Below, piece by piece: positions 1 through 12,045 of a stretch of DNA of 64,000 nt (the stretch's first letter is position 1; each line of letters starts with the position of its first letter). The notes beneath the pieces are model-generated. The model was not told the DNA's origin. It saw only the letters and a list, made by a program, of their open reading frames with translations, and did not search any database. A program made the position numbers and the translations under genes. This DNA comes from Phlebopus portentosus (lineage: Eukaryota; Basidiomycota; Agaricomycetes; Boletales; Boletinellaceae), in NCBI GenBank assembly GCA_037892935.1, contig JAYXKI010000001.1, positions 1,178,001 through 1,242,000 on the forward strand. The letters are read 5' to 3'.

Positions 1-60
1 TTTGCCTTTTTCGTTCTTCGCGTTTTCCTTGTTCTACCTTTTGATAAAAACTCCCTCCAG

Positions 61-319
61 ATCTGGTCAGTCGATCTTCTCTCGTCCTCGGCCAATTGAC
101 TTGACCGCGGCGCGAAGAGCGGGATTCAGTTTGGACCTGGACCTGCCTGATGAAGCGGAAGAAGAGCTGTCGCGGCGACGGAGCCCGGTTCTATTCGATG
201 CACATGGAAGAGATGAAGAAGAGGGCCTGGAACGGACACCACCTCCGAAACCAAATAAACCATCAGTGCCGCTCGTGGTGGATGATCGAGACCAAGAGGA
301 CCTATGGGCGGGATTGTAA
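61..319 (+). CDS. 3' end of an unidentified protein-coding gene (partial)
   Basis: The open frame runs in from the left edge and stops at 317-319. A pyrimidine-rich stretch ending in CCTCCAG just before position 61 looks like an intron acceptor, so I take 61-319 as the last exon. The visible tail of about 85 residues is charged and low in complexity, with acidic runs (DEAEEE, DEEEG) and a proline/lysine segment (TPPPKPNKP), and ends in DLWAGL. I recognise no domain. The rest of the gene lies outside the window. The bases before 61 are also open in frame but look like intron. Confidence 0.45.
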
Positions 320-637
320 TGCTGCTTTCGAAACCATTTCAGGAGGCCGCCGACGTTCGTTTGAATGGACAGTCGTTGTATTCACATTTGCATCTTTTTT
401 CGTTTCAAGTTCTTGCTATGCATTGATCTTTCGTTTCGTTCCCATCCTACAGCAACTTACTACTGCCACTACTACGTCACCACTTTCCATACGGATATCT
501 TATAATAGTACGTCAGGAAGAGCACTTCTTCTATTGATCGTGTTTCAGCATCATCTTGCTTCTGTACTAGGTCGGAAGAAACACATTACGCACTCAACTC
601 GGCGAATGAGGTATACATGAATTCCAAAACGGAACAA
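320..637. other. Short convergent intergenic stretch
   Basis: Lies between two converging 3' ends. It is AT-rich and pyrimidine-rich, as expected for 3' UTRs. An overlapping frame on the plus strand has no coding character. I see no gene here. Confidence 0.5.
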
Positions 638-1345
638 TCAGAATGTCTTGTAAACTTTGAAAGCGCGCCTCTCGGTATTCTTGTTGTTCTCCCAGACCTT
701 CTTACGCCATGGCGTCGATATTGCAGCTTTGAATTCTTCGGCGTCGAAAAGACCAGGGCCAATGTCCTTATACTCGTGGACCGCCATGAACTTCGCGGGT
801 TTCTTGTATTCCTGAACTTGCTGTTTGAGCGTGCCAGAGGCAGCTGCGTCGACGAGGTAGTAGCGGCGCGAGCGCAGCCATCCAGGAACCTTGGAGAGCA
901 TCTCGGAGTGTTCCTCGTTGTACCACCTGTTCAGCTCGTCCTCGAAGTCGGGCTCCACGTCCATGGAAACGACGAGGACAATCATCCCTTCTTTGTTGCC
1001 CTTGAACTCTGGGCTGTCTATTTCTAGTGCCTCTTCGTTGAGCGTGTAGATACGCCGATCAAGAATTCCGATGCGCGACAAGACGCTTGCCTCGCGCTCG
1101 CTGCGCGTCTTGGCTAGAGCGGTGTATGCGTCTTCCTGGAGGAATTCAACTGACGAGAGGTCGTATATTGCACCCCAGGTAGGTTTCAGCCCGTCGGTCT
1201 GAATGAGACGCGTGGCGGAGAGGAATCCCGGGAGCGCGGTGCGCAACGGGATGTGTTCATTATCATACCAGTCGTTGTACTCGCCCTCTGAAAGCTGGTT
1301 GCCGACTTCGGAGAAGACGAGGAGGAGACCTTTGCCGGTGCTCAT
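638..1345 (-). CDS. EthD-like dimeric alpha-beta barrel protein (two tandem repeats)
   Basis: Intronless, 235 aa. Two halves resemble each other. Residues about 5-50 carry a GLLLVFSEV strand followed by YNDWYDNEHIP, and residues about 120-165 carry GMIVLVVSMDV followed by LNRWYNEEHSEM. A strand followed by a WY(D/N)xEH signature is typical of EthD/dimeric ferredoxin-like barrel proteins, so this looks like a fused pair of barrels in one chain. Many fungal members are annotated only as EthD-domain or hypothetical proteins. No signal peptide is visible, so a cytosolic location is inferred. The start ATG at 1345 is the first in frame and gives the full first repeat. The gene converges with the partial gene on its 3' side. 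Substrate and reaction are unknown. Confidence 0.75.
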   Translation of the reverse strand: MSTGKGLLLVFSEVGNQLSEGEYNDWYDNEHIPLRTALPGFLSATRLIQTDGLKPTWGAIYDLSSVEFLQEDAYTALAKTRSEREASVLSRIGILDRRIYTLNEEALEIDSPEFKGNKEGMIVLVVSMDVEPDFEDELNRWYNEEHSEMLSKVPGWLRSRRYYLVDAAASGTLKQQVQEYKKPAKFMAVHEYKDIGPGLFDAEEFKAAISTPWRKKVWENNKNTERRAFKVYKTF

Positions 1346-2780
1346 GACTGAAATTGTACGTCTGTGAGGTGGTCGTCGTTAGCTTGGAGCTGGGACGATG
1401 TACGTTATCGCTCGAGATGGCTGAGTAAGTGGTGAGACCATGGGACCATGAGAGTGCACAAAGTCGCAGAGAAGTTGTAATTATAGCAAACCGCAGAGCA
1501 AAACATAGCACATATGCGTTTTTTTTTCTTTCATTCAGTCTCAAATCCGATGAAGCCGAGCCCTTCTACGCGGACTTGTGTAAATGATATATATCGACAG
1601 GATGATGGGAATGCACAAGCGACAGAGATGCCGAGGGCGGAAGCAAACAATTCATCGGCGGAAGGTTCGCCATGTCCATCAGGTTCAGCTCATCAGAGAC
1701 TCTCGATAGAACAAAAGTCATGAGTAGAGTAGAGAAGAACTCCCAAGAAACGAGTGCGGCAAATATACTCCGAGGTTGGGCGTCCGCGGTGAAGTTTCCC
1801 TACTTGCCAATAAGCCCCGCCCTTGTCAGTAGATGAATTCCTTATGAACGAGCATTGCACTGGATGGATATGAAAGGCGAGTAGAGATGATCTGCATATG
1901 ACAATGATTGGGCTGAATAAGCTGATACGTCGATCGGTTCGGACAAAAAACTTTAAGAAACATGTCGCGTCGGCCCGATTTAAGGTTCGCTCGTAAGAGT
2001 AAATCCGGATTGTCGCAGGAGATCGTTGCCTTTTTCGGAGCGCTTCTTCCTTACCAATCACTGGAGGAGCTGAAGAGGATCCATAAAGCAAATGGTGGAA
2101 AACACAGATAAGTAGATAGATAGATAGATGATGGAAGATGGAAGAAAAGCGCGACATCAGAAGGGCGCATTGAGTTTGTTGTTCAAGTAAAATAATTTGA
2201 ATTTGTCGCCAGAGTTAAGATTTTGCCACGTGCACGTGCGGGTACGCTCCAAGCAAGCGATTGCCGTTTCGTTTCCCCTCGTAACGCTTCCCCCGTTCGT
2301 TCGTCTTCTCTCATTGTCCTCAGCTCTCTTCCCCGACGTCCGTGTCGTAGATGAGACCCCCTTCTGTGCCGCCACATTCGGTGCTCACACAAGTGGTAGG
2401 TTGGTCAAAGGAAAGAAAGGACGAACAAGCCAGGCACCCGGTCCATTCAGTCCAAGAAGATCTGCTCCTGGACGCGTTATTTGTCGTCGTGAGTTTTTTT
2501 TTTGATTGATATTTCTCGCGCGTTATTCATACTCACACCCTTCTTTTCCCTTTTCTACGATTCCCTTTTTGACCGCCATCACTTATGCACTGATATCCTC
2601 TGCACTTCATCGTCGTCGTCCCCGACGCCGCCCAAATCATCATCAGCGCCTGTCTGAGTTCAAGATAACACCTTGTACAGCTTACCCCCGTCTATATCTC
2701 ACTCGACAGCTCGACTTGGATCCTCTCTGGCTCTCTAAATCTGCCTTCTTGGCCGCCTCCTTGTCCTCTTCACCTATCCT
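1346..2780. other. Divergent upstream region with no supported gene
   Basis: About 1.4 kb between the divergent EthD-like gene and the serine-rich gene. Pyrimidine tracts increase towards 2780 (CT-rich runs near 2510-2780), which suits a fungal core promoter and long 5' UTR of the downstream gene. A short GATA microsatellite lies near 2110-2130. Several short frames exist on both strands, but none shows a recognisable protein or good splice partners. Confidence 0.5.
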
Positions 2781-5700
2781 ATGTCGGCCCTTCAGCCGCC
2801 ACATTCTCACCACTCCGGTAACAAGCAATGGTGGTCACGGACCTCTGCATCCAAATCGTCCACAATGCCTGCCTATCGTGCCCCAGACTCCTCGGGCACC
2901 ACTACGCCGACTACGCCAACCTCAGGGACGTCCCAGACGTACGATGACAAGTCGCTAAAGGGGTCAAAGCAGTCCAACAAGTTCAATACTCTCGCTTCGT
3001 ACATAGGCATAGGCTTTAAGTCCAAGAAAAGTCACCCTACCATCAACATCCCGTCCGGTCCCGTGTCTCCTCCCCTCCCGTTCCAAAATCCCCCGCCGGC
3101 GAGTACCCCAAATTCTCATGAACTGCCCCCTCGACCGCCTCGCTCTCGTCGGCCGGTGACAGCCAGTTCGAGTTCGTCATATCAGTATGACCCAAAGTCT
3201 CCAGGCGAACCGTCCATTTACACCTACCCTTCTTCTGAAGAGGGTACGTTCGAGCCTTTGACACCTTCTGACCAGCTCTCGCGGCACCGTACATCGTATC
3301 AGCCGTCTCTCTTCACATTTGCCGAACAGCAGGATCAGACTGCAGTTGCCTTAAGGCTGGGAGACGTGTCAGGCTCTCGCTATTCGCCGTCGGATGCACG
3401 AAGAATTTCGGTTCTGTCAGATCCATCTGTAATAGATCCGCACATGAAGAGGGAACAGATGATTCGCTCGTCGCATGTTTCAGCTTCATCTTACTACCCT
3501 GCACATCAGTCTGAGCACAAGGCTCATTCTGGTAAAGTCCCCGCTGGTTTACGAGGTCACAGAGATAGCTTAGCAAGACGGAAATCTTCACGGTATGCGT
3601 TCTGCTTCCGTCTTAACTTAGTTTAGCTCTATTTCGCTGATGCTATTTTTTTTTTCGCCCTTTCGAATCGCAGGGATAGCTTTTTAAGCAAGGAAATAGA
3701 TTTGACATCAGACACTGATACGAGTGGTGCTCAAACAAAGCCTCCCGAGCTACTTCCGCGGGATCAGAGACACTCCGATATTCCTGTGCCCGCAGTACCC
3801 AAGCTATCTGCGACTATGTTGTTAACTGCACAGAGACCGACCCTCCGGAAATCACCTTCTGAAAGTGTGACAGCGGCGAGACCGCCAGGATCGTCTTCCG
3901 GTTCGAGAATGCCTTCTCCTGTTCCTTCAATACAGGGTCAAAGCAACCTACATAAGGGGGAGGGTCTTGAGAGAGATCGTGTCACGAGTTTACGAAACAT
4001 TGACGCGCCGGCGAATAAACAGACTTCCCGTGCTTCATCCGCGATACGACCAAAAGTAACGAGCCTCTCGGCCGGTTCGTTTAGCGGTTCTAGCGCGGGA
4101 GGGCGTCCTTCACCTTCAATAAATACGTCGTACTCCTCGGCAACGCCCTTATCGCGTAACGCGTCGGTTACCTCAGGCACCGGAAGCGCAGCAGGCTCAA
4201 AGGCAGGCGTCGTTCAACGGCAGCAGTCCATTTCGCGTTTGAGGGCCGTCCCTCCTTCCCGCAATCCACCACCTTCTTCGAATCTGCCACCGACGCCACA
4301 AGACAAGCCTCCTTCACCACTAACTTTCCGCTCGCCGAAGAACCTGAGCTCTTCGTCCTTATTGAATTCACCAAATTCAACGAGCGACGATCCGTCGATC
4401 CTCTCATTTGATTTACCGCCTTCGTCACCCTCTTCAGAAGCATCATCTGCTAGCTTGTCCTTCGCCCCGACGTCTCAAGCGTCCATGTGCAGTGACATTG
4501 AATCGAGCCTCGGTTCGGCTTTTCGAAGCCCGCGGAACCTCCGTGGCACGAAAGCTGGGCAAGTGCACAAATCTGAAAGTCCATATCACCGCTCTGTAAC
4601 GCCCGGCTCGCACACCGCCAAATCTTCGTTATCTTCTAACAATACTTTGATGGGTGCATTTACCGCTCGAGGAGACACTCCTGTGCAACGTTCGGTCAGA
4701 AAGAGCATGTCGCAGTCGTCGATTTCCTTGGGCTGTAGCGGACGCGGGGATCGCCCAGAGCTGAACGTTACGGCAGGAAGTCTTATCCCGGAGGAAAATC
4801 CTGCTTCGGTGTTACATAGCATGCGGACGTTGCGAAAACAACGCTCCATGCACAATACCCGTGCCGCTGGAGGGTCATTGGCTCTTCCCCCACTTCCCCA
4901 ACAGCTCAGACATGTCAGCTCGTTCAATGCGCCCTCCGTCAGTGAGGCGTCTGGGAGCGGTCATTCATCGCACACCAAAGGAGATAGTCTCGCTTCTCCC
5001 TTTGGGTCTCAACGACGTTCAGTGAATTCGGCAACGCCCTCGTCGACTGCAGCAAATTCGAATGTAAGTACTCCAACGACGCCACAAACGCATAAGAAAC
5101 GGTCAATTTTCTCTTCGCATGGACGGGACCGAGACCGAGACCGCGAGCGACGCGATTCCAACGTTACGAATGAACGCGAGTCTGCCGGTTCTGCGTCTTC
5201 CCCAGATACAAATCATAACGACAAGAAGAAATCATATGGTATTGGGCTCGGGTTGTTCTCGGGACATTTCTCCCCATCTTCATCACCTTCGCAGATACCA
5301 GACGCATCAGATTCCTGTCGGCCGTCGTCTCCAACCGCTGAGTCGGTGCACAGTTTCTATCCAAGCTCATCACCTACAAATCGCGCACCGCCAACTAATA
5401 CTGACCATATTACTCAACATATCTTGCCGCCGAAGGAGTTGCTATCTCAGATGGAAGTTTTGGCAAGCATGGAGGCGCCTCCGCAATTTTCGGATCGGTC
5501 TCTTGACGACGAGATGGGGGAAGATTGTTGGGAAGGTTTGAGTATTGTCACTGCGGACAAGCAAAGTATGCGGTCTCGCGTGGACTCGCTAAGCGGGTAT
5601 TCTATTGCTTCGAGTGTAGACGAGAACGGGAGGATATCGAAGGGAGATGCTCGGTCGTCAACACCGTCTTTGACCACGCGCCACTTCGCGAACGCCTCAG

Positions 5701-6305
5701 AATCAATTCATGGGATATTAGAGAAGGACCGACCGTCCTCCTCTTCGCGAATTCCGACGCGCAATGTTTCAGGTATATCTGCGCGCTCCCGAGTATTGAG
5801 TTCTTCCAACACGCGTCCCGCAACAGCTGATTCATCCATGAGGGGCTTATCTTCGAATGGCGTTAGCGGAGACGGGTACTGTCCGCCAACCGGTCTGCCT
5901 CCGCCTCCACGGCGCAAGGGCGCAGTAATCTCGACGCCAACGACTGACCAGATGAACGATGCTGACGAGCCGCAGATGAGTCCTCTTTCTCCACCGCTGC
6001 CGAGGAACGGCGCATCTCGATTGCAACGGTTGCCATCCGTCGAGAATCAGAATCGGGGGTTGCAACGGTTGTCCTCATATGAAACGATCTCCACCTACAA
6101 CCCGAACCGAGGCTCGATCTTCCGGAAACCGTCTTTCCTGAACATTGAGGACGAGATGAATGACCAGCAGGCGGGCAACGAGGGCAAAGCTCTGATGACG
6201 ACCGTCCCTGAAGATAGTTTCCTTATCCTGGAGCAGGGAAAGGATTCAATAGACCTTGGTCGTAGTTCTGATGAAATCGTAGACAGTCCCTTCCCTATAA
6301 GCTGA
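2781..6305 (+). CDS. Large serine-rich, low-complexity fungal protein of unknown function
   Basis: Two exons, 2781-3592 and 3674-6305, with a GTATGC donor and a CGCAG acceptor; the sum is 3444 nt, or 1147 aa. The protein is dominated by Ser/Pro/Thr/Arg with many SP and RxxS sites, polyserine runs and few hydrophobic segments. A more ordered stretch around residues 870-920 contains LPPKELLSQMEVLASMEAP and DCWEGLSIV and may be a conserved core. Overall it looks like a disordered, heavily phosphorylated regulator or scaffold. I do not recognise the family. Internal ATGs downstream of 2781 (for example at codon 28) could also start the protein. Its 3' end faces that of sla2. Confidence 0.75.
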
Positions 6306-7027
6306 CTGACTTAACTCCTTGGTTTGACTTACTCTTCTTTGGTATATTTGTTTACAATATTTTACGGGTAACTTGACATTTCGTTTTCGATCCTTCTTTT
6401 TCGTTCGTCGTTCATTGCCCCGTTTAGCTCGTCTCAGTGTTTTCTGTTGTTTATTTTTAACTTGCTGGAACTCCATACTCCGTTTTTCTTCGTTCGACTC
6501 CCCGCGACATCAGTGCTCTCATTTGTAATTTATACCTGCTCTCATCATTTCTTCTGTCTCGTTTTCTTCATCGCCTTCAGCATACGGTTTCATACATTCA
6601 TTCACATCATAGCCAATCTTTTTCCTCTTTTACCTTAGCTATCGGCATCACAACTTTCATTCCTTCTGTTTCCTATACGTACCTATCTCAGCCCTTCGTC
6701 GCTAGCTAGATGCTCACATTTTATTTTTATTTTCTACTCTCTTTATAACTGTACAACACAAGCATCATGACATGCGTCTCTTCAGGGGACGTATCGCTCG
6801 ATGCATAATGACAAGATGATAGGTGACGACTCCTACATATGATTATCCGTCTGATTTGCGAGTTTCCTTTTCTTTATTCAAGCTGGTATTCCAATGATTT
6901 GGCAAAAAAATTAGAAAGAGTCGACATAGGAAATCCATAACTGCAGTTATGATACAAAGAAAATGAGAGGAAAAAATCATTAAATCGTAGCCTAAAAAAG
7001 AAATGTTTTGAGAATTCCATCTGTTTT
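6306..7027. other. Convergent 3' intergenic region
   Basis: About 720 bp of AT/pyrimidine-rich DNA between two converging genes. Short frames are present but nothing resembles a protein. It probably holds both 3' UTRs and polyadenylation signals. Confidence 0.5.
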
Positions 7028-10000
7028 TTAGTCGGTTTCGTCCGTGTGGTATCCAGCCCTCCGCATAGCGCCCAGACGATGCCTTGCAGCACCGAGATCC
7101 TTCTCCAACTTCAAAATCTCAACCTGCTGCTCCATCTCACGACGCTTGAACTCCATGACGGCCATATTCTTGAAGTTTGGCATGTCTTCCTCGACTTGCT
7201 TGGCAGTGATAGCCTTGACTTGTCGGACCAGAGCTTTGCACGCTTCTGTGACTGCCTTCGCTGCAAGCTCGAGTCGCTCCTGTGTCTTGGACATGAGAGA
7301 GGCCTTGACACGTGAAGCAGCGACAAGTTGCGCAGTCGCCGCTGCGACCTCGTTGGAAGCGACGATGAGCTGCTCAAGCGAATGCGTTCCTGAGAGTACA
7401 CCGTCTGCACTCTCAATGAGCAGGTTCGTAGCGAAAGCAACAGCCTTCGCGGCGGAGATGAGACCCTCCGTCCATCGGTTGTTACGCTTGTAGAACTGCT
7501 GCTTCGTGCTGGATCCCTTGCCCTGCGCAACAATTTCTTCCTGAGAGTCTGTGGCAGCTTTGATGAGCCTCGCGATGGCATTCGTAATAGCCAATGCAGC
7601 GGCCAAGATGGAGTCGTGAACTTGAAGATCAACAGCGCTGAAGCGTGACGTGTCTCTTGGCCGTGCCATAAGTTCCTGAAGACGCGCCGTGGCAGCTTCG
7701 ATGGCCTGCGCGGCACCCATCATCTCCTGCTCGACAATGTCGCCGATATCCCCATTTGCTTTTGCAAGTGATCCGCCCTTCGTACCTTTGGGGATCAAGT
7801 TGTCCACAATCTCCGATAATTTGTTCAGCGCAGATCGGATTTCGACATTGTTACGAGTGGCGACGTCTCGCTTGCTTTCCTTCGGCACGAGTTCCATCTT
7901 GTACGACTGCAGATTCAGGAAGAATCGCAAGCCGACATCTCCAGCAGATTTGGCCACATTGATAATTTTGTCGACGGCATCATCATCATTGGCGAGACGA
8001 GTAATGCCCTTCGTATTGATTAGGACATCGGACAAGGACTGAGCAAATTCATTTGCAGCCTTGATCACTTCTACGTGATCCCCGCCAACTTCCCCACCGA
8101 GATAAAGGTTGTAGACCGTAGCGAAATCAGTCGCATTGCTCACAGCCTTCTCAACCATTGATAACGTGTATTCTGGAGTCGAATTAAGGTTACCCGCTTG
8201 GGCCGGGGATTCCAGTTCGTATATCGCGTCATCAACCTTCTGGACGCAGGCTTGTAAGATGGAGTCTATGTGAAACAAATGAGATCAGTCTGCAATTCCG
8301 ATGATATCTCACAACCGTGAAACGCACCAATGATCTGGTTAAGCTTCTTCCTATTGTCTAGAATCAGCGTATCAATCTGCGCATTAGTAGCTTCATCAAC
8401 GATGCCTTGTGTCTACACGCAATGAGTGAGATATGCGAGATATAAGAATATCTGATCATAAGCCGTGACAAACCTGCTGTGCCTCGCGAAGCTGTTCGAT
8501 TGTGGCGTCCATTCCCTCTTGGAGAATAGCAATCTCCTGGTCTTTCTCCTGACGAACACGGTCCACCTCCAGGCCGGACTCATCAATCTTCTTGAGGAGA
8601 TCATCGATCTGAATTTGCTTAGCCTAGGACAGGAGTCAGACACAGACTAGAAGCACTGCAGAAAGCAGCCGTACCCGTAGAGAATCTTCAAGCTCACTCA
8701 ACTGTCTGTTGTATTTCGCAAGCACACTTGAAACCTCCGAGCTTCGCGATCTCGTCGCATCTTCTGCACGCTCATTTGCAAACCTAATTTCTCGTTTAAG
8801 ACGGTCGTTCTCGTCTTTATGGCTAGCCTTTTGACGGTCAAGGTCAAAACGTGCACGATCCCTCTCACGAATCATATCCGCTAGCTCAAGATTCTTCGCT
8901 TTGATGTCCCTTTCCATGCGTTCCATCTTGTCTACAGCTTCCTGTGCCGAGTTCGCCTTTAGCTGCAGCTGTTTGAATTTGGAAAGCATATCAAGATGCT
9001 CCGTGCGCAGCTGACTGTACAGCTTGGCAAGTGCTTCGTACTTGTTGCGCCAGAGTGTGACTTGGTCTTGCAATTGTTTTATGAGTTCATCTTTCGATGC
9101 CATCTGCGAACCTATGTTGACACTCATTGAGCTCATTTCGCCTTCCAGGGCTTTTACTCGCTACAAAGTTCCGTTAGACTATCAACGAACTCAGACAGGA
9201 GTAATACTCACTCGGTCATACTGTTCAAGAAGTAACTGATCCCTTTCATATTGACCGCGCATACCAAGCAATTCACGTTCAAGTTCGTTGACCCGTTGCG
9301 CAGCTGCATTCGTGTACTGAGCCAGCTGTTGTTGCATAAGTTGCTCTTGGGCCAATCGCTCTCGCTCTTGCTGCTCCCGTTGCCGAGCCTCGAAGTCTCT
9401 CTGGGCAGCTGCCTCTTGCTCCTTCCGTGCCCGTTCATCAGCTTCCCTCTGCGCCTGAAGCGCCGCCTGCTGGTCTTCATACTGTTTCAGAATCCGAGCT
9501 TGTTCGGCAATATCGGGTACGGGAGTTGCGGGGGGTGGAGTCTTTACCGCAGTCGTGGATGGTCGAGCCGGGAGATCCGGAGCGCTACCGTTGTCCAGCA
9601 GGTTGGGTGGTTCCTGTGATTGACAGCATGAGCTTGTTGTTCCGAAGCGGTTCAGTTGAGAATATCTCACCGCTCCAAGTTTAGGGACATTGATCAGCCC
9701 GGTAAGATACTTCAGGTTAGAACACTCATAATAGAACTTGCGCAGGTTGTGGTGCTGAGCGGCATAACGGGCACGCAAAGGCTCTAAAGCATCGATATCA
9801 TCCGTACCTATCACCCGGAGTTGAGTTTGTCAATCCGATACAAAGATTCAAGCAACTTACGACGGTGCATCGCCCGCAGCATACTTGTGATGAATCGATA
9901 TATACCCCAACTCTCCTTGACAAGAGGAACCAGTGCAGATATTCGGCATTCATTGTTTGCAGACGTGCGGAAATGGGCAAAGATCATACGTTGGAAGGAG

Positions 10001-10831
10001 TCGATTTGATCTTGTAAACCCATAAGATCTGAAATAGTTTCGTAGCTGGAAACTTTGAGCTTTGTTTCGGTCACAAAACGACGAGCAAATTACCCTTCGT
10101 TTGGATCATCAATTCCTTTCAATGTGATATATTCCTCGTATTCAAAGAGACCATTAAACTCTGGCCGCACGCGATGGAACCTCAGCTTGGACAAAAGAAA
10201 CGCAACATACGTCCGAATCAGTGCGCCGTAGCCTATCGAGTGGCTATGAGTCAACCGAACTGGATAACTTGGAAGGCAAGGCTACCTCGCACTCCATCCG
10301 CCCCTACACTTCTTGCGCATGTTTCCAACCAGCCAGTTTGGCCATGGGCTTCTTTGATCGTCTGACGACAACATGTCGGTTCATAAGCGAATGAAGCGAA
10401 GAATTAAGACTTACAACGGGGTGCCCTTCCTGAATTACTTTATGCACTGTGATCAAAGCCTTGAATGTTTGGACCTCGTCAGACAAGATTGGCTGGACTC
10501 GAAGGCCTGTCCAGAAAGCCATAGAACTGTGATAATCCCAAGTGTAGACAATGCATTCTGGAAGCTACGGTCAGAAAGGGCATACGATGATAGGCGAAAG
10601 AACCTCACTTCGGACATGCTTTTGCTTAGGAGCAGATTCCTCTGTACTCGTAGCTTTCTTGATGTTGATGACTAGCTCGTGGTCTGCCTTGTCCTTGTCC
10701 ACTGGTCGGGTAGGATAATGTACTTCGTCACCGTCAATGTCATATCCGGGCCCTGATCTTCGATTATTATACCTGCAGATACAGGCTTGTTATTAGATAA
10801 AAGGAATTTGAGCAATGCATCGAACTTACAT
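7028..10831 (-). CDS. sla2: Sla2/End4 (HIP1R/talin-like) endocytic adaptor
   Basis: Links clathrin-coat membranes to actin during endocytosis. Coding order: 10831-10830, 10772-10609, 10557-10415, 10361-10286, 10232-10094, 10045-9861, 9807-9671, 9613-9212, 9160-8675, 8623-8474, 8412-8328, 8265-7028. The sum is 3207 nt, or 1068 aa, normal for the family. The N-terminal ANTH domain is clear (INIKKATSTEE, CIVYTWDYHSS, VHKVIQEGHPV, GWLETCARSVGADG), and binds phosphoinositides in known members. A Pro-rich stretch and a long coiled coil (about residues 340-640, many Gln/Glu/Arg heptads) follow, then the C-terminal I/LWEQ (THATCH) actin-binding domain. The only in-frame start I can place is an ATG split by the first intron (AT at 10831-10830, G at 10772). 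A longer open frame upstream would start at 11029 but overlaps surf1. The final intron positions are well supported by phase. Confidence 0.92.
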
Positions 10832-10955
10832 TGTATAAGGCTGGGTTGTGGAAGTACGAGAATAAGGGTAGTGGTGGTACGCAGCACCAAAGAACCAAGT
10901 GAGGCGATGCGAAAGTGGTCGTTTCCGGACGTCGATCGTCGTCCCTTCTAAATAA
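10832..10955. promoter_or_regulatory. Shared divergent promoter of sla2 and surf1
   Basis: Only about 125 bp separate the proposed start codons of the divergent sla2 and surf1 genes, so both must be driven from this interval or from within each other's 5' UTR. No classical TATA box is obvious. The shared-promoter role is inferred from geometry only. Confidence 0.4.
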
Positions 10956-12045
10956 ATGGCTTCCCTCTTCTCATCACTTTCTCGGTCTACGGCAAATGTC
11001 TTTCGACGCCGGAAACCAACATGCAGCAAGCAGAGCTTCTCGAGAACATTCTCTCAAAGTCGTATCGTACGAAACATCGCCCATGAGCAACAGCAGTACC
11101 AGCCAAAACATACATCTGTTCTGTCACCCATGATGTTTCTCTTAGGCGTGACTCCCATCCTTACTTTTGGACTTGGGACGTGGCAGATTCAGCGACTCAA
11201 GTGGAAAGTGAATCTCATTGATGACCTGCACGAAAAGTTGCAACGACCTCCAATAGAGCTTCCGGACTTCGTAAAGTGCACTTATCTCATGCTTGCTTCC
11301 CTTACTTAAGAACTAACAACATAATATAATACAGCCTGGACGTCTTGCAAGAGTTCACGTTTCGAAAGGTGCATGTGAAGGGGCGCTGGGATCATGCTCA
11401 TACAGTGCTTCTCACCCCAAGGGTACATGACGGCACGAAAGGTGTCCATGTAATCACGCCCCTCATTCGTTCCGATGGTTCTACCATCCTCGTGGATCGT
11501 GGCTTGTTTCCGACGATTTTGCGAAGCCGGAGTTCTGGCAAAAACCTTCTGAGGATCAGGAGGAGGTGGAAATAATAGGCATGCTACGGACGTCTCAAGC
11601 GCGAAACTACTTTACACCAGACAACCATCCGGAAAAGGGCGAATGGTATTGGGTCGACCTGAACTCCCTAGCTGAGTATGCTGGCGGTGAAGCAGCTAGC
11701 GTGCAGCCCGTCTTTGTTGAAGCTATTTTCGGCACGTCTCACTCATTACACCATGCAAAGAATACTGTGATTAAATTCGAATATAGAAGGGCATCCTGGT
11801 GAAGTGCATGTCAACAAACAGCGAGGCATTCCGGTTGGCCGGCCTCCGACTGTAGAAGTCAGGAACTCCCATGCAGCTTACGTCGCTACATGGTACGTAT
11901 AATTGTGCTCCGCTAAGTAGTCGGATATATTTGTTCATCTGCACCTTTACCCAGGTATTCGCTGTCTGTATTAACGGCCTTCATGTTCATCCACTTGCTG
12001 AGGAAACGAGCACGAGCACCTTCAAGAAGGATGCCTCGCAAGTAG
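10956..12045 (+). CDS. shy1: SURF1/Shy1 cytochrome c oxidase assembly factor, with apparent 1-bp frameshift
   Basis: A mitochondrial inner-membrane protein needed to assemble complex IV. Exons: 10956-11275, 11335-11731, 11787-11892, 11955-12045. The N-terminus is Arg/Ser-rich like a mitochondrial presequence. The first membrane helix ends in the family signature GLGTWQIQRLKWK; middle segments include FRKVHVKGRWDH and ILVDRG; the end has GIPVGRPPTVEVRNSHAAY and a second helix (YSLSVLTAFMFIHLL). Within exon 2 the frame changes at about 11501-11510: after VDRG the family-like continuation (F-V-S-D-D-F) is in another frame, as if one T were missing from CTTG. Adding one base gives 915 nt (304 aa) with all phases consistent. 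The intron 11732-11786 starts with GC rather than GT. A sequencing error is more likely than a dead gene, but this is not proven. Confidence 0.85.
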
